DNA of 64,000 bases from Lanius collurio. Lineage: Eukaryota; Chordata; Aves; Passeriformes; Laniidae. Shown one piece after another: positions 55,801 to 64,000 of this stretch. The stretch spans positions 6,770,899-6,834,898 of the forward strand of contig JACBWW010000003.1 in assembly GCA_020086605.1 (NCBI GenBank). Reading direction: 5' to 3'. Below the pieces are notes generated by a model, which was not told the DNA's origin, did not search any database, and saw nothing but the letters and a program-made list of their open reading frames with translations. The first letter of the stretch is position 1. Every line of letters starts with the position of its first letter. The translations under genes and the position numbers were made by a program.

Positions 55801-58476
55801 AAGGAAAAAAACAAAAGCACTTGACAGCCTGAAAAGTTAGTGAGCATTGTCTTCCAGAATTATTTCTTCTATTTAATAGGAGGAGAGGGAGCTGGTTCTT
55901 TCTCCATTCAATCTGTGTTAAGCTACTTCTTTAAACAGCAAAACTTAGATAGCAGAAGCAAAGGAGATGCAAATTGAATCAGGGTGCTGAATTATGCTGG
56001 AGTCATCCAAGCAGGGACTTCTAACAAGCAATAAAACTATTACTGATTTCTTAAAGCAGTAAATTCATTACTAGAACACCCTCATTTTGCAAGTTCTGTG
56101 TCCTGGTAACTAACACAGTGTAATGGAGTTCACACTGGTATCAGCAAGACCACAAAAACTGCTGTAACACACTGGGTTTGCAATCCAGCTGATGTGAGGC
56201 TGTCCCAGAGCATCATGTGAGGGGTGCATAAGGGCAGCTATGGGCTAGAGCAGGGCTTGGAGTTTCTCCTGACTCACATCCTTAGGAAGCTGCCTGTAGC
56301 ATGAGATCCCTGGTGAACCCTTGGTTTTATCACCATCAGCTCACTCCAGAGAGCTCCACGTGGATGTCCCTTGCTTCAGCTACCCACTGCAGCACTGACC
56401 TCTGCAGCCTCATTTTAAGTATCTCCTTCAGCACCTCATGTTTGCTGTCACTGAGTTTGTTTGATCATGCTTTGTGCAGCTGTTTCAATATCCCAAGACT
56501 AGCAGCTCCCAATTTCATCTTTTGTTCCTGGTTCTGATTTCTCTTTAGATCAGCTTTTCTGTGTCCCTAAAGATTCCTATTCCTGAATCTTTTTCGATTT
56601 GTTTGAAGTCTTTTTATGTGCCTATCTGTTCATCTAAACATCCATGCTCTGAAAGACATTTCTGCAGAAACTGCCAACATTTCAATCCAAATTTACTTGC
56701 TAATTAAATGAAAATATCCTTGAAAAAATTACTCACAGCTTCTATTTTTTTTTTATTGTAGCCCTAAAGATCCAAGAATACTAATTGGCTTGTAAGTACA
56801 ATTCTGATTTTACACTTGATACTCATGAATTTATGCCTTTTATCAGCAACCTTTTCTCTCTTTGTTAATTACTTTTTGCTTAAAGGAACTGTTTCATCTC
56901 TGTTTCATCATCTGTTTCATCTGGGTTTTGGCACACCCTCTCCCTTCCATTTGGAAGAAGTTTCCTCCTTTTTCTATTTGGGCACACGCTGTGTAGTGAA
57001 AATACTAATATATTCTTTGTATACTATATTCTTTGAGTGCTGGCCTGAGTGGCAGGATTTCTTCTTCAGTGATGGTGACATCAAAGGCAACATATGACCT
57101 GGAGCCAAGGAAACCAGCTCCTGTAAATTGTCCTGCAACTTCTGGTTGTACTGAGATGCAGAGAGTGAGAGAGGGGAAGTGCTGCCAAAACACGGAAAGG
57201 AAACCAGGGGAGAAACCCAGAAACTCTGGAGAACCAGGTCTTAGAAGCAACAGAATTGACTCTTGTTTGGCTTTTAGCCAATTGCAGCAACATAGACATA
57301 AGCCTTCTTCCTAAGCAGCATTTAAAATTAATGGCAGTATATTTGTTAAAAATTGACCCAGGAGAGAAACCTATCATATTAACAAAACTAATCAGTATGG
57401 GCTTGAATAAATAAACCATGAACATTGCCCTCCCACTCAGTCAGCCAGGCTGTGTGCAGTTGCTTTTTCACTCGTTTCTGCTCAACAACAGTGAATGACT
57501 TTCTCTCCACGCTGGCAACCAACCCTTTCAGCTGCTGCCAACTGCGATCTCACCCTGACAGCAGTTGTTGTGTTGGAAACAACTGATCAAACTGCTCAGG
57601 TTGTTGTTGTACTTGTTCAAATGCCACCCTGTTGCCAAAAGAAAAGCTCTTTACCTTGGGGTTGCTAAGAAAGTCAGCAATCAAGGAACAACAAACACAA
57701 ATCATCCCTCAGCATAACTTTTCTGCTTGGACCTGATGCACAGTTAACACGGCACAGTACTTACTTCTGGTCCCAGTTTCTCCAGGAGATGATGAAAAAA
57801 ATCGTCAAGCTCCTTCCCTTCTATGTAACCGTTGTCTAAATAAAAAGTAAATGTATTAATAGGCAGGGGTACTGCCCGAGTTCCAGGAACAGTGTCACGG
57901 GCTGCATGCAAGGCTTCCCGGTCAAAATCTCAGCTGGGGCTCCATGTCCTGTCAGGGGAGCCCCATGTCCTATGCAATTTCATCTGTTCACTTGTCCGTG
58001 AGGGCTGGGCACAGCTTCGGAGTTTTCCTTACAGAAAACTTTTCAGAAACAAAAATAAATCCACAAACTGGGACCAAAAGAGAGAACAGCAGATGAAACA
58101 GGGAAGTGATGAAAAGGCAAAACTTTTGGGGTGAAAAGGGGGTTTTACAGCTGTGATATTCGTGGTAAGGAGGAAGAGGGGGTCTCGCAAACACCTGCAG
58201 AACCTTGTGGGGGTGAAGCTTGGACATGTTGGCAAACACCCGGCCCCACGTGCAGCATCCCAGGCACCCACACTGCACCCACCCGCACCCAGTCCCGGAC
58301 GGGCACCCAGCCCGGCGGACCCGCCTCCCCTCTGCACGGGCACCCACCGGGACCGGCACCCACGCACCCCTCAGCCGGCTCCCCCCACGCTGTCCCCACT
58401 TGCCGTCGGCGTCGAAGCGCCGCCAGGCACCGAGGAAGGCGGCAGCGTCCAGGCGCCCCTCGGCGCCGCTCTCCAT
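34672..58476 (-). CDS. SCGN: secretagogin, complete 11-exon gene
   Basis: Secretagogin is a cytosolic EF-hand calcium sensor of neuroendocrine cells and neurons. In mammals it binds SNAP-25 and other exocytosis factors and supports hormone release. Eleven exons splice in frame to 273 residues; the human protein has 276, and the difference lies before the R-L-D motif near the N-terminus. Six EF-hand loops are visible: residues 22-33, 68-79, 115-126, 159-170, 207-218 and 251-262. Cysteines are at 190, 250 and 266; C190 would correspond to the redox-active human C193. The C-terminus CLGLKINP is a family hallmark. Intron phases are 1,0,0,0,0,0,2,0,0,0. Intron sizes range from 115 bp (intron 8) to about 10.2 kb (intron 6). 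Introns 1, 4, 5, 7, 8 and 10 hold nothing further that I recognise. The identification rests on remembered similarity to human SCGN, not on a search, but the collinear match leaves little doubt. Confidence 0.97.
36149..36217 (-). CDS. SCGN: SCGN exon 10 (EF-hand 5)
   Basis: Twenty-three codons (residues 209-231), starting [17 protein letters not shown] and ending MMELVK. EF loop 5, which spans the intron, is [12 protein letters not shown] (207-218). The acceptor is TTCTTTCAG. The donor AAG|GTATCTCC is weak at +5. The last residue is Lys where human has Gln. Confidence 0.95.
36331..36592 (-). mobile_element. CR1 fragment in SCGN intron 9
   Basis: The plus strand reads the complement of a CR1 3' end: ATCATCCAGTTCCAACCGTT, a block about catching the attention of a tail after TGGTTTGAATGGGAAGG, then CAGTAAAGAATTTCTTCCTA. 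The element is therefore on the minus strand, the same sense as SCGN. A short (TAATATC)3 expansion at about 36538-36558 interrupts it. Confidence 0.9.
37090..37149 (-). CDS. SCGN: SCGN exon 9 (entering helix of EF-hand 5)
   Basis: Twenty codons (residues 189-208), reading [20 protein letters not shown]. The acceptor TGTATGCAG|GCTTGCAG is chosen over a second AG eight bases downstream because only the first keeps frame and the A-C-S residues. The donor is GTT|GTGAGT. C190 aligns with the human cysteine linked to redox-driven dimerisation. D207 opens EF loop 5. Confidence 0.95.
37265..37310 (-). CDS. SCGN: SCGN exon 8 (short, between EF-hands 4 and 5)
   Basis: A 46-base exon. Its first G completes R173, and the next 15 codons read [15 protein letters not shown] (174-188), a block conserved with human SCGN. 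The acceptor is CGTTCAG and the donor GAT|GTAAGT. Only 115 bases of intron separate it from exon 9. Confidence 0.95.
38770..38825 (-). CDS. SCGN: SCGN exon 7 (EF-hand 4)
   Basis: Eighteen codons plus two bases (residues 155-172 and part of R173), reading [20 protein letters not shown] loop 4 is [12 protein letters not shown] (159-170), with Asp rather than Glu at position 12. The acceptor is ATTTATAG and the donor AAG|GTAGGA, a phase 2 junction. Confidence 0.96.
43307..43342. repeat. (TA)n microsatellite
   Basis: An interrupted TA-dinucleotide tract with TACATATAAA and TATGTATA variants, about 210 bases before the solo LTR. Confidence 0.9.
43551..43555. repeat. 5-bp target-site duplication, left copy (CCTGC)
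   Basis: Identical to CCTGC at 44074-44078, on the other side of the LTR. It marks the original insertion and shows that neither edge has been lost. Confidence 0.85.
43556..44073 (+). mobile_element. solo LTR of an endogenous retrovirus, with target-site duplication
   Basis: A 518-bp element begins TGTCCTAGG and ends AGTACA (TG...CA termini). It is flanked by perfect 5-bp direct repeats CCTGC at 43551-43555 and 44074-44078. Inside are a TATA motif (TATAA, 43791-43795) and a late ATTAAA polyadenylation signal (44018-44023), in the order expected of an LTR on the plus strand. No internal retroviral genes are present, so it is a solo LTR left by LTR-LTR recombination. A 5-bp duplication fits the ERVL-type class common in birds; the family name is not certain. 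It lies antisense to SCGN in intron 6. Confidence 0.88.
44074..44078. repeat. 5-bp target-site duplication, right copy (CCTGC)
   Basis: The right-hand partner of the duplication flanking the solo LTR. Confidence 0.85.
46618..46649. repeat. T-rich homopolymer tract
   Basis: About fifteen T followed by GTTTGTTTTTTATTTTTT. No transposon body was recognised next to it. Confidence 0.85.
48706..48740. repeat. GA-rich purine tract
   Basis: An almost pure purine stretch centred on (GA)n within SCGN intron 6. Confidence 0.85.
49050..49127 (-). CDS. SCGN: SCGN exon 6 (helix linking EF-hands 3 and 4)
   Basis: This phase 0 exon has 26 codons (residues 129-154), beginning [12 protein letters not shown] and ending LEEYTDTM. 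It supplies the exiting helix of EF-hand 3 and the entering helix of EF-hand 4. The acceptor is TTCCTACAG and the donor ATG|GTAAGA. It is followed by the largest intron, about 10.2 kb. Confidence 0.95.
50014..50070 (-). CDS. SCGN: SCGN exon 5 (EF-hand 3)
   Basis: This phase 0 exon of 19 codons (residues 110-128) reads [21 protein letters not shown] loop 3, [12 protein letters not shown] (115-126), is canonical. The splice sites are clean: acceptor CCCCGTTCAG and donor AAA|GTAAGT. Confidence 0.96.
50956..51045 (-). CDS. SCGN: SCGN exon 4 (linker between EF-hands 2 and 3)
   Basis: This phase 0 exon has 30 codons (residues 80-109) and includes the strongly conserved stretch [20 protein letters not shown]. 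The acceptor is TTTTTTATCCAG. The donor reads CGG|GTCTGT; with C at +3 it departs from consensus, though the reading frame on both sides supports the boundary. Confidence 0.95.
51282..51580 (-). mobile_element. CR1 fragment in SCGN intron 3
   Basis: The complement of a CR1 3' region, starting AATCATAGGATAGTTTGGGT and GTCATCCAGTCCAACCCCCT and ending near CTCCGTCCTTCTATAAAA. It fills about 299 of the 566 bases of intron 3. Its 5' side lies about 31 bases from the exon 3 donor. It runs in the same sense as SCGN. Confidence 0.92.
51612..51704 (-). CDS. SCGN: SCGN exon 3 (EF-hand 2)
   Basis: This is a phase 0 exon of 31 codons (residues 49-79) after the acceptor CCCCCAG. It starts [16 protein letters not shown] and carries EF loop 2, [12 protein letters not shown] (68-79). 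That loop has Thr at position 3 and Gln at position 9, so it may bind calcium weakly. The donor GAG|GTATCTC is weak, lacking the +5 G. A CR1 fragment begins about 31 bases into the downstream intron. Confidence 0.95.
51845..52232. other. assembly gap (388 N) in SCGN intron 2
   Basis: A run of N of 388 bases. Reading frame across exons 2 and 3 is complete without it, so no known SCGN coding sequence is missing. Its true length and content are unknown. Confidence 1.
53363..53562 (-). mobile_element. CR1 fragment in SCGN intron 2
   Basis: The complement of a CR1 3' end: ATAGAATGGTTTGGGTTGAA, then GATCATCCAGTTCCAACACC, ending at CTGACAGTAAAGAATATCTT. Same sense as SCGN. Confidence 0.9.
54706..54832 (-). 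mobile_element. CR1-like 3' fragment with pentamer tail in intron 2
   Basis: The plus strand shows (AATGG)4 at 54706-54725, then TCCAGTTGGAAGGCACCTAC and a block resembling CR1 (GTTAAGGCATGTTTTTAAG, TTGTCCAAATGCCTCC). The tail pentamer replaces the usual ATTCTATG octamer. Same sense as SCGN. The inner boundary is uncertain. Confidence 0.7.
56889..56922. repeat. short triplication of CTGTTTCATC
   Basis: Three near-identical copies of CTGTTTCATC within 34 bases in SCGN intron 2. Confidence 0.85.
57765..57835 (-). CDS. SCGN: SCGN exon 2 (rest of EF-hand 1)
   Basis: The acceptor TTTATTTAG is followed by AC, which completes codon 25 (Asp), then 23 codons beginning [13 protein letters not shown] and ending KLGPE. 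The donor is GAA|GTAAGT. Joined to exon 1 it gives the loop [12 protein letters not shown], with acidic or amide ligands at positions 1, 3, 5, 9 and 12. The following helix [10 protein letters not shown] matches the family pattern. Confidence 0.94.
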
Positions 58477-58780
58477 GGTGCTGCTGCCGGCCCGCGGCCC
58501 TCACCCTCCCTCAGCGGCGCAGCCTCTGCCCCGGCCCCGCCGCCGGGCCCGGCTTTAGGGCGGCGGCCCCGCCCTGGGGGCGGCCCCGCGGGGTCGCGGG
58601 GGGAAGTCTCCCCCTTCCCGGGGCTCGTCCCACCGACCTCCTGCCCGCCCGGATCCCGCTCGGCAGTGCTTGCACCGCGGTTGTGGCAGGATGGAGCTCA
58701 GCCGTCGAGGTGGGCGGGAGCAGCCCGACCCCGCAGCCCTTCCCGCTCCGGAAGAGCCGTGCGCCCCTTGAAAACGACCT
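58240..58780 (-). promoter_or_regulatory. SCGN: CpG island / SCGN promoter and exon 1
   Basis: This is a sharply GC-rich, CpG-dense block in an otherwise AT-rich window, centred on the SCGN start codon. GC boxes include CCCCGCCC at 58567-58574 and GGGGGCGGCC at 58576-58585, about 90-110 bases upstream of the ATG. No good TATA box is seen; CCTAAAGC at about 58552-58559 is only a weak resemblance. The architecture suggests a TATA-less, Sp1-type promoter. The transcription start is not determinable from sequence alone, and the island edges are by eye. Confidence 0.8.
58404..58476 (-). CDS. SCGN: SCGN exon 1 (start codon, first half of EF-hand 1)
   Basis: Encodes residues 1-24 plus the first base of codon 25, beginning [14 protein letters not shown]. 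The start is secure: the context is CACCATGG, a very strong Kozak match, and an in-frame TGA lies 27 bases upstream (58501-58503, minus strand). The exon ends within the first EF loop (D22-A-D24). The 3' boundary that keeps frame is G|GCAAGT, a GC donor; the nearest GT, four bases further on, would shift the frame. The exon lies inside a CpG island. Confidence 0.93.
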
Positions 58781-61700
58781 TTAAAGTTTCAAACCACCCG
58801 GAACGAAGGCAGAAGTGCTGGAGGGAAACGTGAGGCTTCAGAGAAGTGGTGGAGTTTAGCGGGGGGGGAGTGGGGGGGTGGAAGAAGGAATTTTCTAAAT
58901 CTTGTAACTCTCCTCCTCGGTTTATGAAGGCAGGGCAGCAGCAGGCAGAGTTCTCTCAATTTCTCATTCCTCAGCCCTCGGGAGGGCTTCTCTCACTGGA
59001 ATGAAAGAGCCACAGGACGAAGATGAAAAGAAACCTGCATCGTCTTCCTCCTATCATATTAATCAAATGGAGAAACCGTGGAGTTCAATGTCTCCATGCT
59101 GATAGACCATCAGATTCATGGTATTGCTGCTTGGGGTTGGATTTTATTTGAATGTCACCTGTGTATTCACCTGCGGTGATTTTGGGCACCTAGGGCTGGG
59201 CTGTGTGTCTCCATGTGTGCTCCCAAAATCATTATTGTCTCCTTTGAGACCCCCTTACAGATAGTTTTTTCCAGGTTGCATTTGATTCAATAGCTACACA
59301 TTTCAATTTTATTCACTTACTGGCTGCTTTAGAGAGACTGTCAGAAGCAGCTGAAAAGGCTTTTAAAAATTATTTAATGTTTGCCCTAAGCAGGTTCCTA
59401 TTTGATCTGAGGGGCAAAAAAAGCCCTGAAGAACTGAGTTGTGTTTTACTCAGGAATTCTTTCAGGGAGATCACACAGCACTGTCCAGCTTTTCCAGTGT
59501 GCAAAGAAAAAGGAGATGCTGTAAAGCTGATGTGTTTAAACAGCAGCATGAGAGTGTCTCAGTTCAGGGATTCCCTGGATAGCAGCCTGGGATCATCTTT
59601 GGACCTCAGAAAAATTGTTGTCAAGATCTTAATGCAGCAGCAAGGCCAAAAGCACCCCCTGACTGTGCTCAGGTGTGGAACCCCAGCATGGGAGAGGAAC
59701 TCATAAAGTAATGACATGGAAAAGTCTAGATTTTTATGGGACATCTGCCCAAGTCCCTTGCAGGCAAGACCAGAGTCACTCCACAGGTTTCTCTATCATC
59801 TGTCCTTGCCTCACTACCAAAAGTCATGCCTTGCCTTGGGGTGAGGGCTCTCCCATGGAACGCCTCCTGCAGTCTCTTCTTCCTAGTGTTTCCCACCATG
59901 GATCCCTGGCAGTGGTGGCCTTCTGTGCCCCATGGGAGCTGCCTGATCTCCTGCATGGGATGAGGTCACCTGGCACTGTTCCATGGCATGAAGATCACTT
60001 TTTGGCCCCGTCTGTCTTCCCAGGACCCAGAACCCATCTGCCCCAGATTGGCAGCATCCTGATCCAGGTTTTTAGAAAAGAGAGGTTCATCAGTTTCTAG
60101 CATGGTTTGTAACCCAGCTCTGGAAACCACCACCATGGCTGATAACCAACAAGATCCCTTGGTAGTATGATCATGACAACTAGTTTCTTACTAAGAAATA
60201 TTTTTAGCTAAACTAACTTAAGAGGAAACACTACCCACGTTTTGCAATATTTTGCAACAGGAAGCACCCTGCCATTTGGCAGGGATGGAGACAGTGAGAT
60301 TTTATGGGATTGGATGCAAAGCTCAGGGCATTGAGAAGAGCTTCTCATAGCTGGATCTCCCCCATGCCCTCTCAGGAGAAAGAGCGGGTAAGAACTGACA
60401 CCTTATTTAAACTACCGGTATTTATTCAGCATCTCACACAACTCCAGTGAAACCAGGTGCCCAGGCTGGAGAGAAAAAAGGACCTTAAAGCTTAAAGGGC
60501 TTTCACAAGAGCTCATTGTTACCTGTGCATGAGGACATGGATGATATCTGTCCATCCTTGTCATCCCGTGCACTTTCAGTGCTGGCAGAGAGAGGTTTTG
60601 ATCTCACACAGCAGCAGAACATACCTGCACAAGGGGAAATAGGAGCAGAGACAATGGATTCCTTTTCTCTTTGCACCAGCTATGCCTTTGCTCCCCCCAC
60701 AAAACCCTCCACTGAAATACCCTATGGATACAGAGGCCACCTCATAGATGCACAGCTTAGCTGGTCTGCCCTGCCTCAAGTATTGCAGAAAATGGATTTA
60801 GGGTTCTTAGGGGTGGAATTGCAAAATTTAGCTCAAAGGGACTGGAACCAGGTAAATCCCAGCCTGCGTGAGGATGTGGCCATCCTCACTGCTGCATGCA
60901 TTAAATGTGTTCAGCTTCTCCAGTTGCTTCATGTGACTCAGTAAAGCCTGGATGAGAAAAAAAAACAAAGTAAAAAGCAGCTCAGAACAATTTTTATTCA
61001 CACAGTTGGACTTTCTGTGGAACACTGGAAATTTGAGGAGTATATTGAACTTTGATCTATTGGCATTGGTATTAAAGCAACACACTGAAGATAGCTGCTG
61101 TGTGTATAGCTCATGTACCAAACTCGGCAACCTCTCTGCTTTGGCTTATTTCTTTAGAGCAATAAATAAGAATTAAAGGTAGGCAGTATTTTTAAAAAGT
61201 AATAGACATTTTTGATTAAGGACTTTGGCTTCAGTTTTGCAGTGTGCAGTAACACTCAAGGTTGAAGAGCTCAAATCTGTGTTTTGAAGAGCTTAAAAAG
61301 AAAAGCAAGTGTGTTCACCCTGACCACAGATGCACTTGGCTCTTAAATGAATGTGCTTCAGTAAGTGCCTTGAGGCTGGAAGCATTTGCATGACCATTGC
61401 TTGGCTCTGCTGTGGGTCAAGGAAGCTGAGGACACCAGCAATGCTGTTTTATTCAACTGATATTGATAATCAATTAATAAATGGCAATTTTTGCCAAGTA
61501 AAGAGCAAAATAAGGAGCATGTGGCCACACCCCAGGCTGGGCTAGCTTTGTAGAAAGGCTTAATCAGGCAACTGTACATGGGAAAGCATGGATAAAAGTA
61601 CAGATTGCTGATCTGGAAATGGAAATAAAGGACAGCTGACAAATGCCTCATTTTTCAGGCCAGACTCAAAGTATTGATGAGAAATGAAACATTTGGGTTT

Positions 61701-64000
61701 CCATGAACAGACTAGAGAACAAAAAACCAAACCCAACATTTTGATTTGTGGTATGACTTTGCTCCTCCCCTTTACAGAAGAAATTTACAAATACATGAAG
61801 ACACAGATAAATGGAAATAATTTTCCTCATCAAACAGCTTCAGCTTCCCTCAGCTTTGCACTGACCAGAGACACTGAGGAAGACAATACTGGGACTATCA
61901 GCACTTTATCCTGCACTGAGCAGGTGTTTCACAAGTGGTTTGGGTCCTGCATGGGTCCTGCAGAAAGCCCCAGCCTGGATCCTCAGTGTGCCCCGTTTTC
62001 CCCAGACCCTGATGAGTATCAGGGCGGTAGGAGGTGGGTATGCTGGCCATGCTGCTGTGCACAGCAGGGGCTGCCAAGGGTGGGGATGATGCTTTCCTGC
62101 CCAGCAGGAGCATCCCAGCAAAGGGAAATTATGCAGAAGCAGTGAAAGTTAAACTGAAAGGAAATCAAAGTGGAAATAATACAGTCAGTGAAGCCCCCTA
62201 CCATTCCTACCATTTCTTGGAAATCAAGTCAGAGACGAAGCTGTCTGCTACAGAGAAGAAACAGACTCTTCTTTCCAAACCACTCTCAGATAGGTACAAG
62301 CTGCTTATTAGCAGCAGACTCCCACTTTCCAAAAAGGATTCTCTTGCCCCTCCTTCCATCCCTCTGCCTGACAAATCCCACATTCCTGTGCTGGGCTAGA
62401 TCCTGGATCCAACTTTCTGGCTTAGGTGGTGCAGGGTATGCGGATTCAGAGTGCAAAGAGTGACAGTTTAGGTTGGGTACTGATGGACGTGGTGTGACAT
62501 AGACTACCATCCCACAGACATTTCCATCCACAGATTCCCACCAAGGCCAAGTTTTTTGAGCCTTCCCAGCCAGCCCTCCAAGCTGTGAGGCTACAGTCCT
62601 CTGTCATCTTCTTTATTTTGGACCAGCAATGGGATTCCTTGAGTATTTTAGGGAAGCAGCCAATCCCTTCCCACAAGGATTCCACTGAAATGAGGGGTCA
62701 GGACTCAGGCCATCAGAAGGGATCTGAGATTTCCTGAAGGAAAAGCTGTTATTTCCCCCAGCTGCATGCTGCTCAATGTTACCCAGGGACTGCAGTCTCA
62801 GTTACAGTTCATGACTTTTGTTATTCAGTCTTTGGCTAGAATTTAATGTTGTCCAAATAAAGCCCAGGCTGTGCAGCCTCCGCAGCACTCCCCTCTATCC
62901 CCTGCTGGGTCTTACCCACCTAAGCAAATGGGAAGGGAAGGAGGCATTCCTGGAATGATGCTAAACAGAGATTACAGAGTTAACTTGACTCCTCCATTCA
63001 GTGAAACCAAATTGGATTTGCCAAGCTGGCAGCCCCTCTCCTGCCTTCCCTGGCTGGTATCAATCTAATTAAATACTCTTTCTCCCACATATCTTTTTTC
63101 TCCTCAGTTCAACTTACAGGAAAAGCAGAAAAAAATAGGCCCTGAAGGATTGGGTTTAGGGTCAGCTGGCAGAACTCATCACAAACTGGCAAAGCAGCAT
63201 CAGCACAGAGGCATCAGAGCAAAGACCTCAACACATGGCTGGGAGGGACCATGGCAGTGTCTGCTTTTCCATGCAGGCTTCCCGAACATGGGCACTTGGA
63301 ATCTGCATCTAATAAATCCCTAGGACAGCTGATGTAGAGTGGCTTTCTAACTGGGAAGAGATTCTATCTGCAGGAGCCTCTTCAATTTGCTGTATGATAC
63401 AGCACAAGAAATTAAGTCCTGTAGTAACAGAGCCCTCATAATGACACCTTCATCTTCTGTGCAGAGACTCACAGATTGTTTTCTCTCTCCTCAAAAATAG
63501 AGGGTCTCAATGTTCAGCTTCTTGATGAGCATTGTTGCTCTCACAGTGATTTCTCTTTGATACTTGGCATGAAGGGAATTTGCACCCCCAGGACAGTTGC
63601 AGTCCCTGCTCCTGCAGGATCTCCCTGATGCAGCAGGAGTAACCACGGGTGACAGGGCCCAGGCAGGGGGAGAGCTGGCATCCCAGTCTGGGTTCCTGCC
63701 CAAGCAAGTGCCTCATCCCAAGGACCACCTTGACCCTGGCTGCATACTGATTGAGAACTGACAGCTCTGTCCCAGATTCAGAGGAAAAAAAAAGTTTTAT
63801 CAGGAGCTCAGCCATTGCCCTGCACCCACCTTTCTCCACCAGCTGGGATTTCTCTCCTCATCACATGTGACCCTGGAACCTCCAAGGCATCTCACAATCC
63901 CAAGAGGCACTTGGATGGAACCCCTCACCAGGCTTCCTAGGGACTTGCCATCAGCTTTTATGCTATTTCATTTGTTTTCCTGTCCTGCAGATCACCCTGA
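58781..64000. other. spacer upstream of SCGN, no recognised gene
   Basis: About 5.2 kb. A G-rich run lies at 58861-58880. Open frames up to about 150 codons show no recognisable family. In mammals CARMIL1 lies upstream of SCGN on the same strand, so its 3' end may lie beyond the window; no exon of it was identified here. Confidence 0.55.

Larger units (their letters stand above)
51705..57764 (-). other. SCGN: SCGN intron 2
   Basis: An intron of about 6.1 kb (GTAAGT to CCCCCAG). It contains the assembly gap, a CR1 fragment at 53363-53562, a second CR1 tail at 54706-54832, and a small (CTGTTTCATC)-type triplication at 56889-56922. Otherwise it is unique-looking AT-rich sequence with no exon I could recognise. 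Confidence 0.85.

Noticed and set aside
58398..58403. GT donor four bases past the GC donor of exon 1
   Set aside because: It would shift the frame and end in a TGA in exon 2, destroying the EF-hand.
58145..58504. Possible upstream open frame overlapping the SCGN start
   Set aside because: Its first codon is GTG, not ATG. The SCGN ATG has a near-perfect context and an in-frame stop just upstream.
58131..58833. Two open frames of 217 and 226 codons on the plus strand, antisense to SCGN exon 1
   Set aside because: They are Pro/Arg/Ala-rich readings of a CpG island, where stop codons are rare. No similarity was recognised.
63507..63839. 110-codon minus-strand frame, considered as a CARMIL1 3' exon or a small secreted protein
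   Set aside because: No recognisable motif, signal peptide or splice evidence.

Overview
The window is vertebrate nuclear DNA, almost certainly from a bird and perhaps a passerine or other neoavian. It holds several CR1 LINE fragments ending in the ATTCTATG-type 3' tail that dominates avian genomes, a solo LTR of avian endogenous-retrovirus type, a compact multi-exon gene with a CpG-island promoter, and long AT-rich spacers without open frames. The species cannot be told from the sequence. The assembly has one gap of 388 Ns (51845-52232).

One protein-coding gene can be supported: secretagogin (SCGN), a six-EF-hand calcium sensor, on the minus strand. I could trace all eleven coding exons from the ATG at 58476 to the stop at 34672. 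They join without a frameshift or internal stop into a 273-residue protein. The exon order (58404-58476, 57765-57835, 51612-51704, 50956-51045, 50014-50070, 49050-49127, 38770-38825, 37265-37310, 37090-37149, 36149-36217, 34672-34800) keeps reading phase throughout. Ten introns are bounded by AG acceptors, nine by GT donors, and intron 1 appears to use a GC donor. A CpG island surrounds exon 1, and a poly(A) signal with a GU-rich downstream element lies about 415 bases past the stop codon.

Layout: 1-34230 is about 34 kb of spacer downstream of SCGN with no recognisable gene. It carries a head-to-head pair of CR1 fragments (20262-21445), a short CR1 tail (26357-26411), a 45-bp tandem duplication (32651-32740) and small simple repeats. 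From 34230 to 58800 lies SCGN. Its introns contain four CR1 fragments, all in the same orientation as the gene, and a complete 518-bp solo LTR with a 5-bp target-site duplication, in antisense orientation. From 58800 to 64000 is spacer upstream of SCGN. In mammals the upstream neighbour on the same strand is CARMIL1, but no part of it was recognised here.

No operon-like, CRISPR, tRNA, rRNA or obviously novel multi-gene system is visible. The points most worth a second look are the GC-AG first intron, the first EF-hand with a full set of canonical ligands, and the transposon arrangements.
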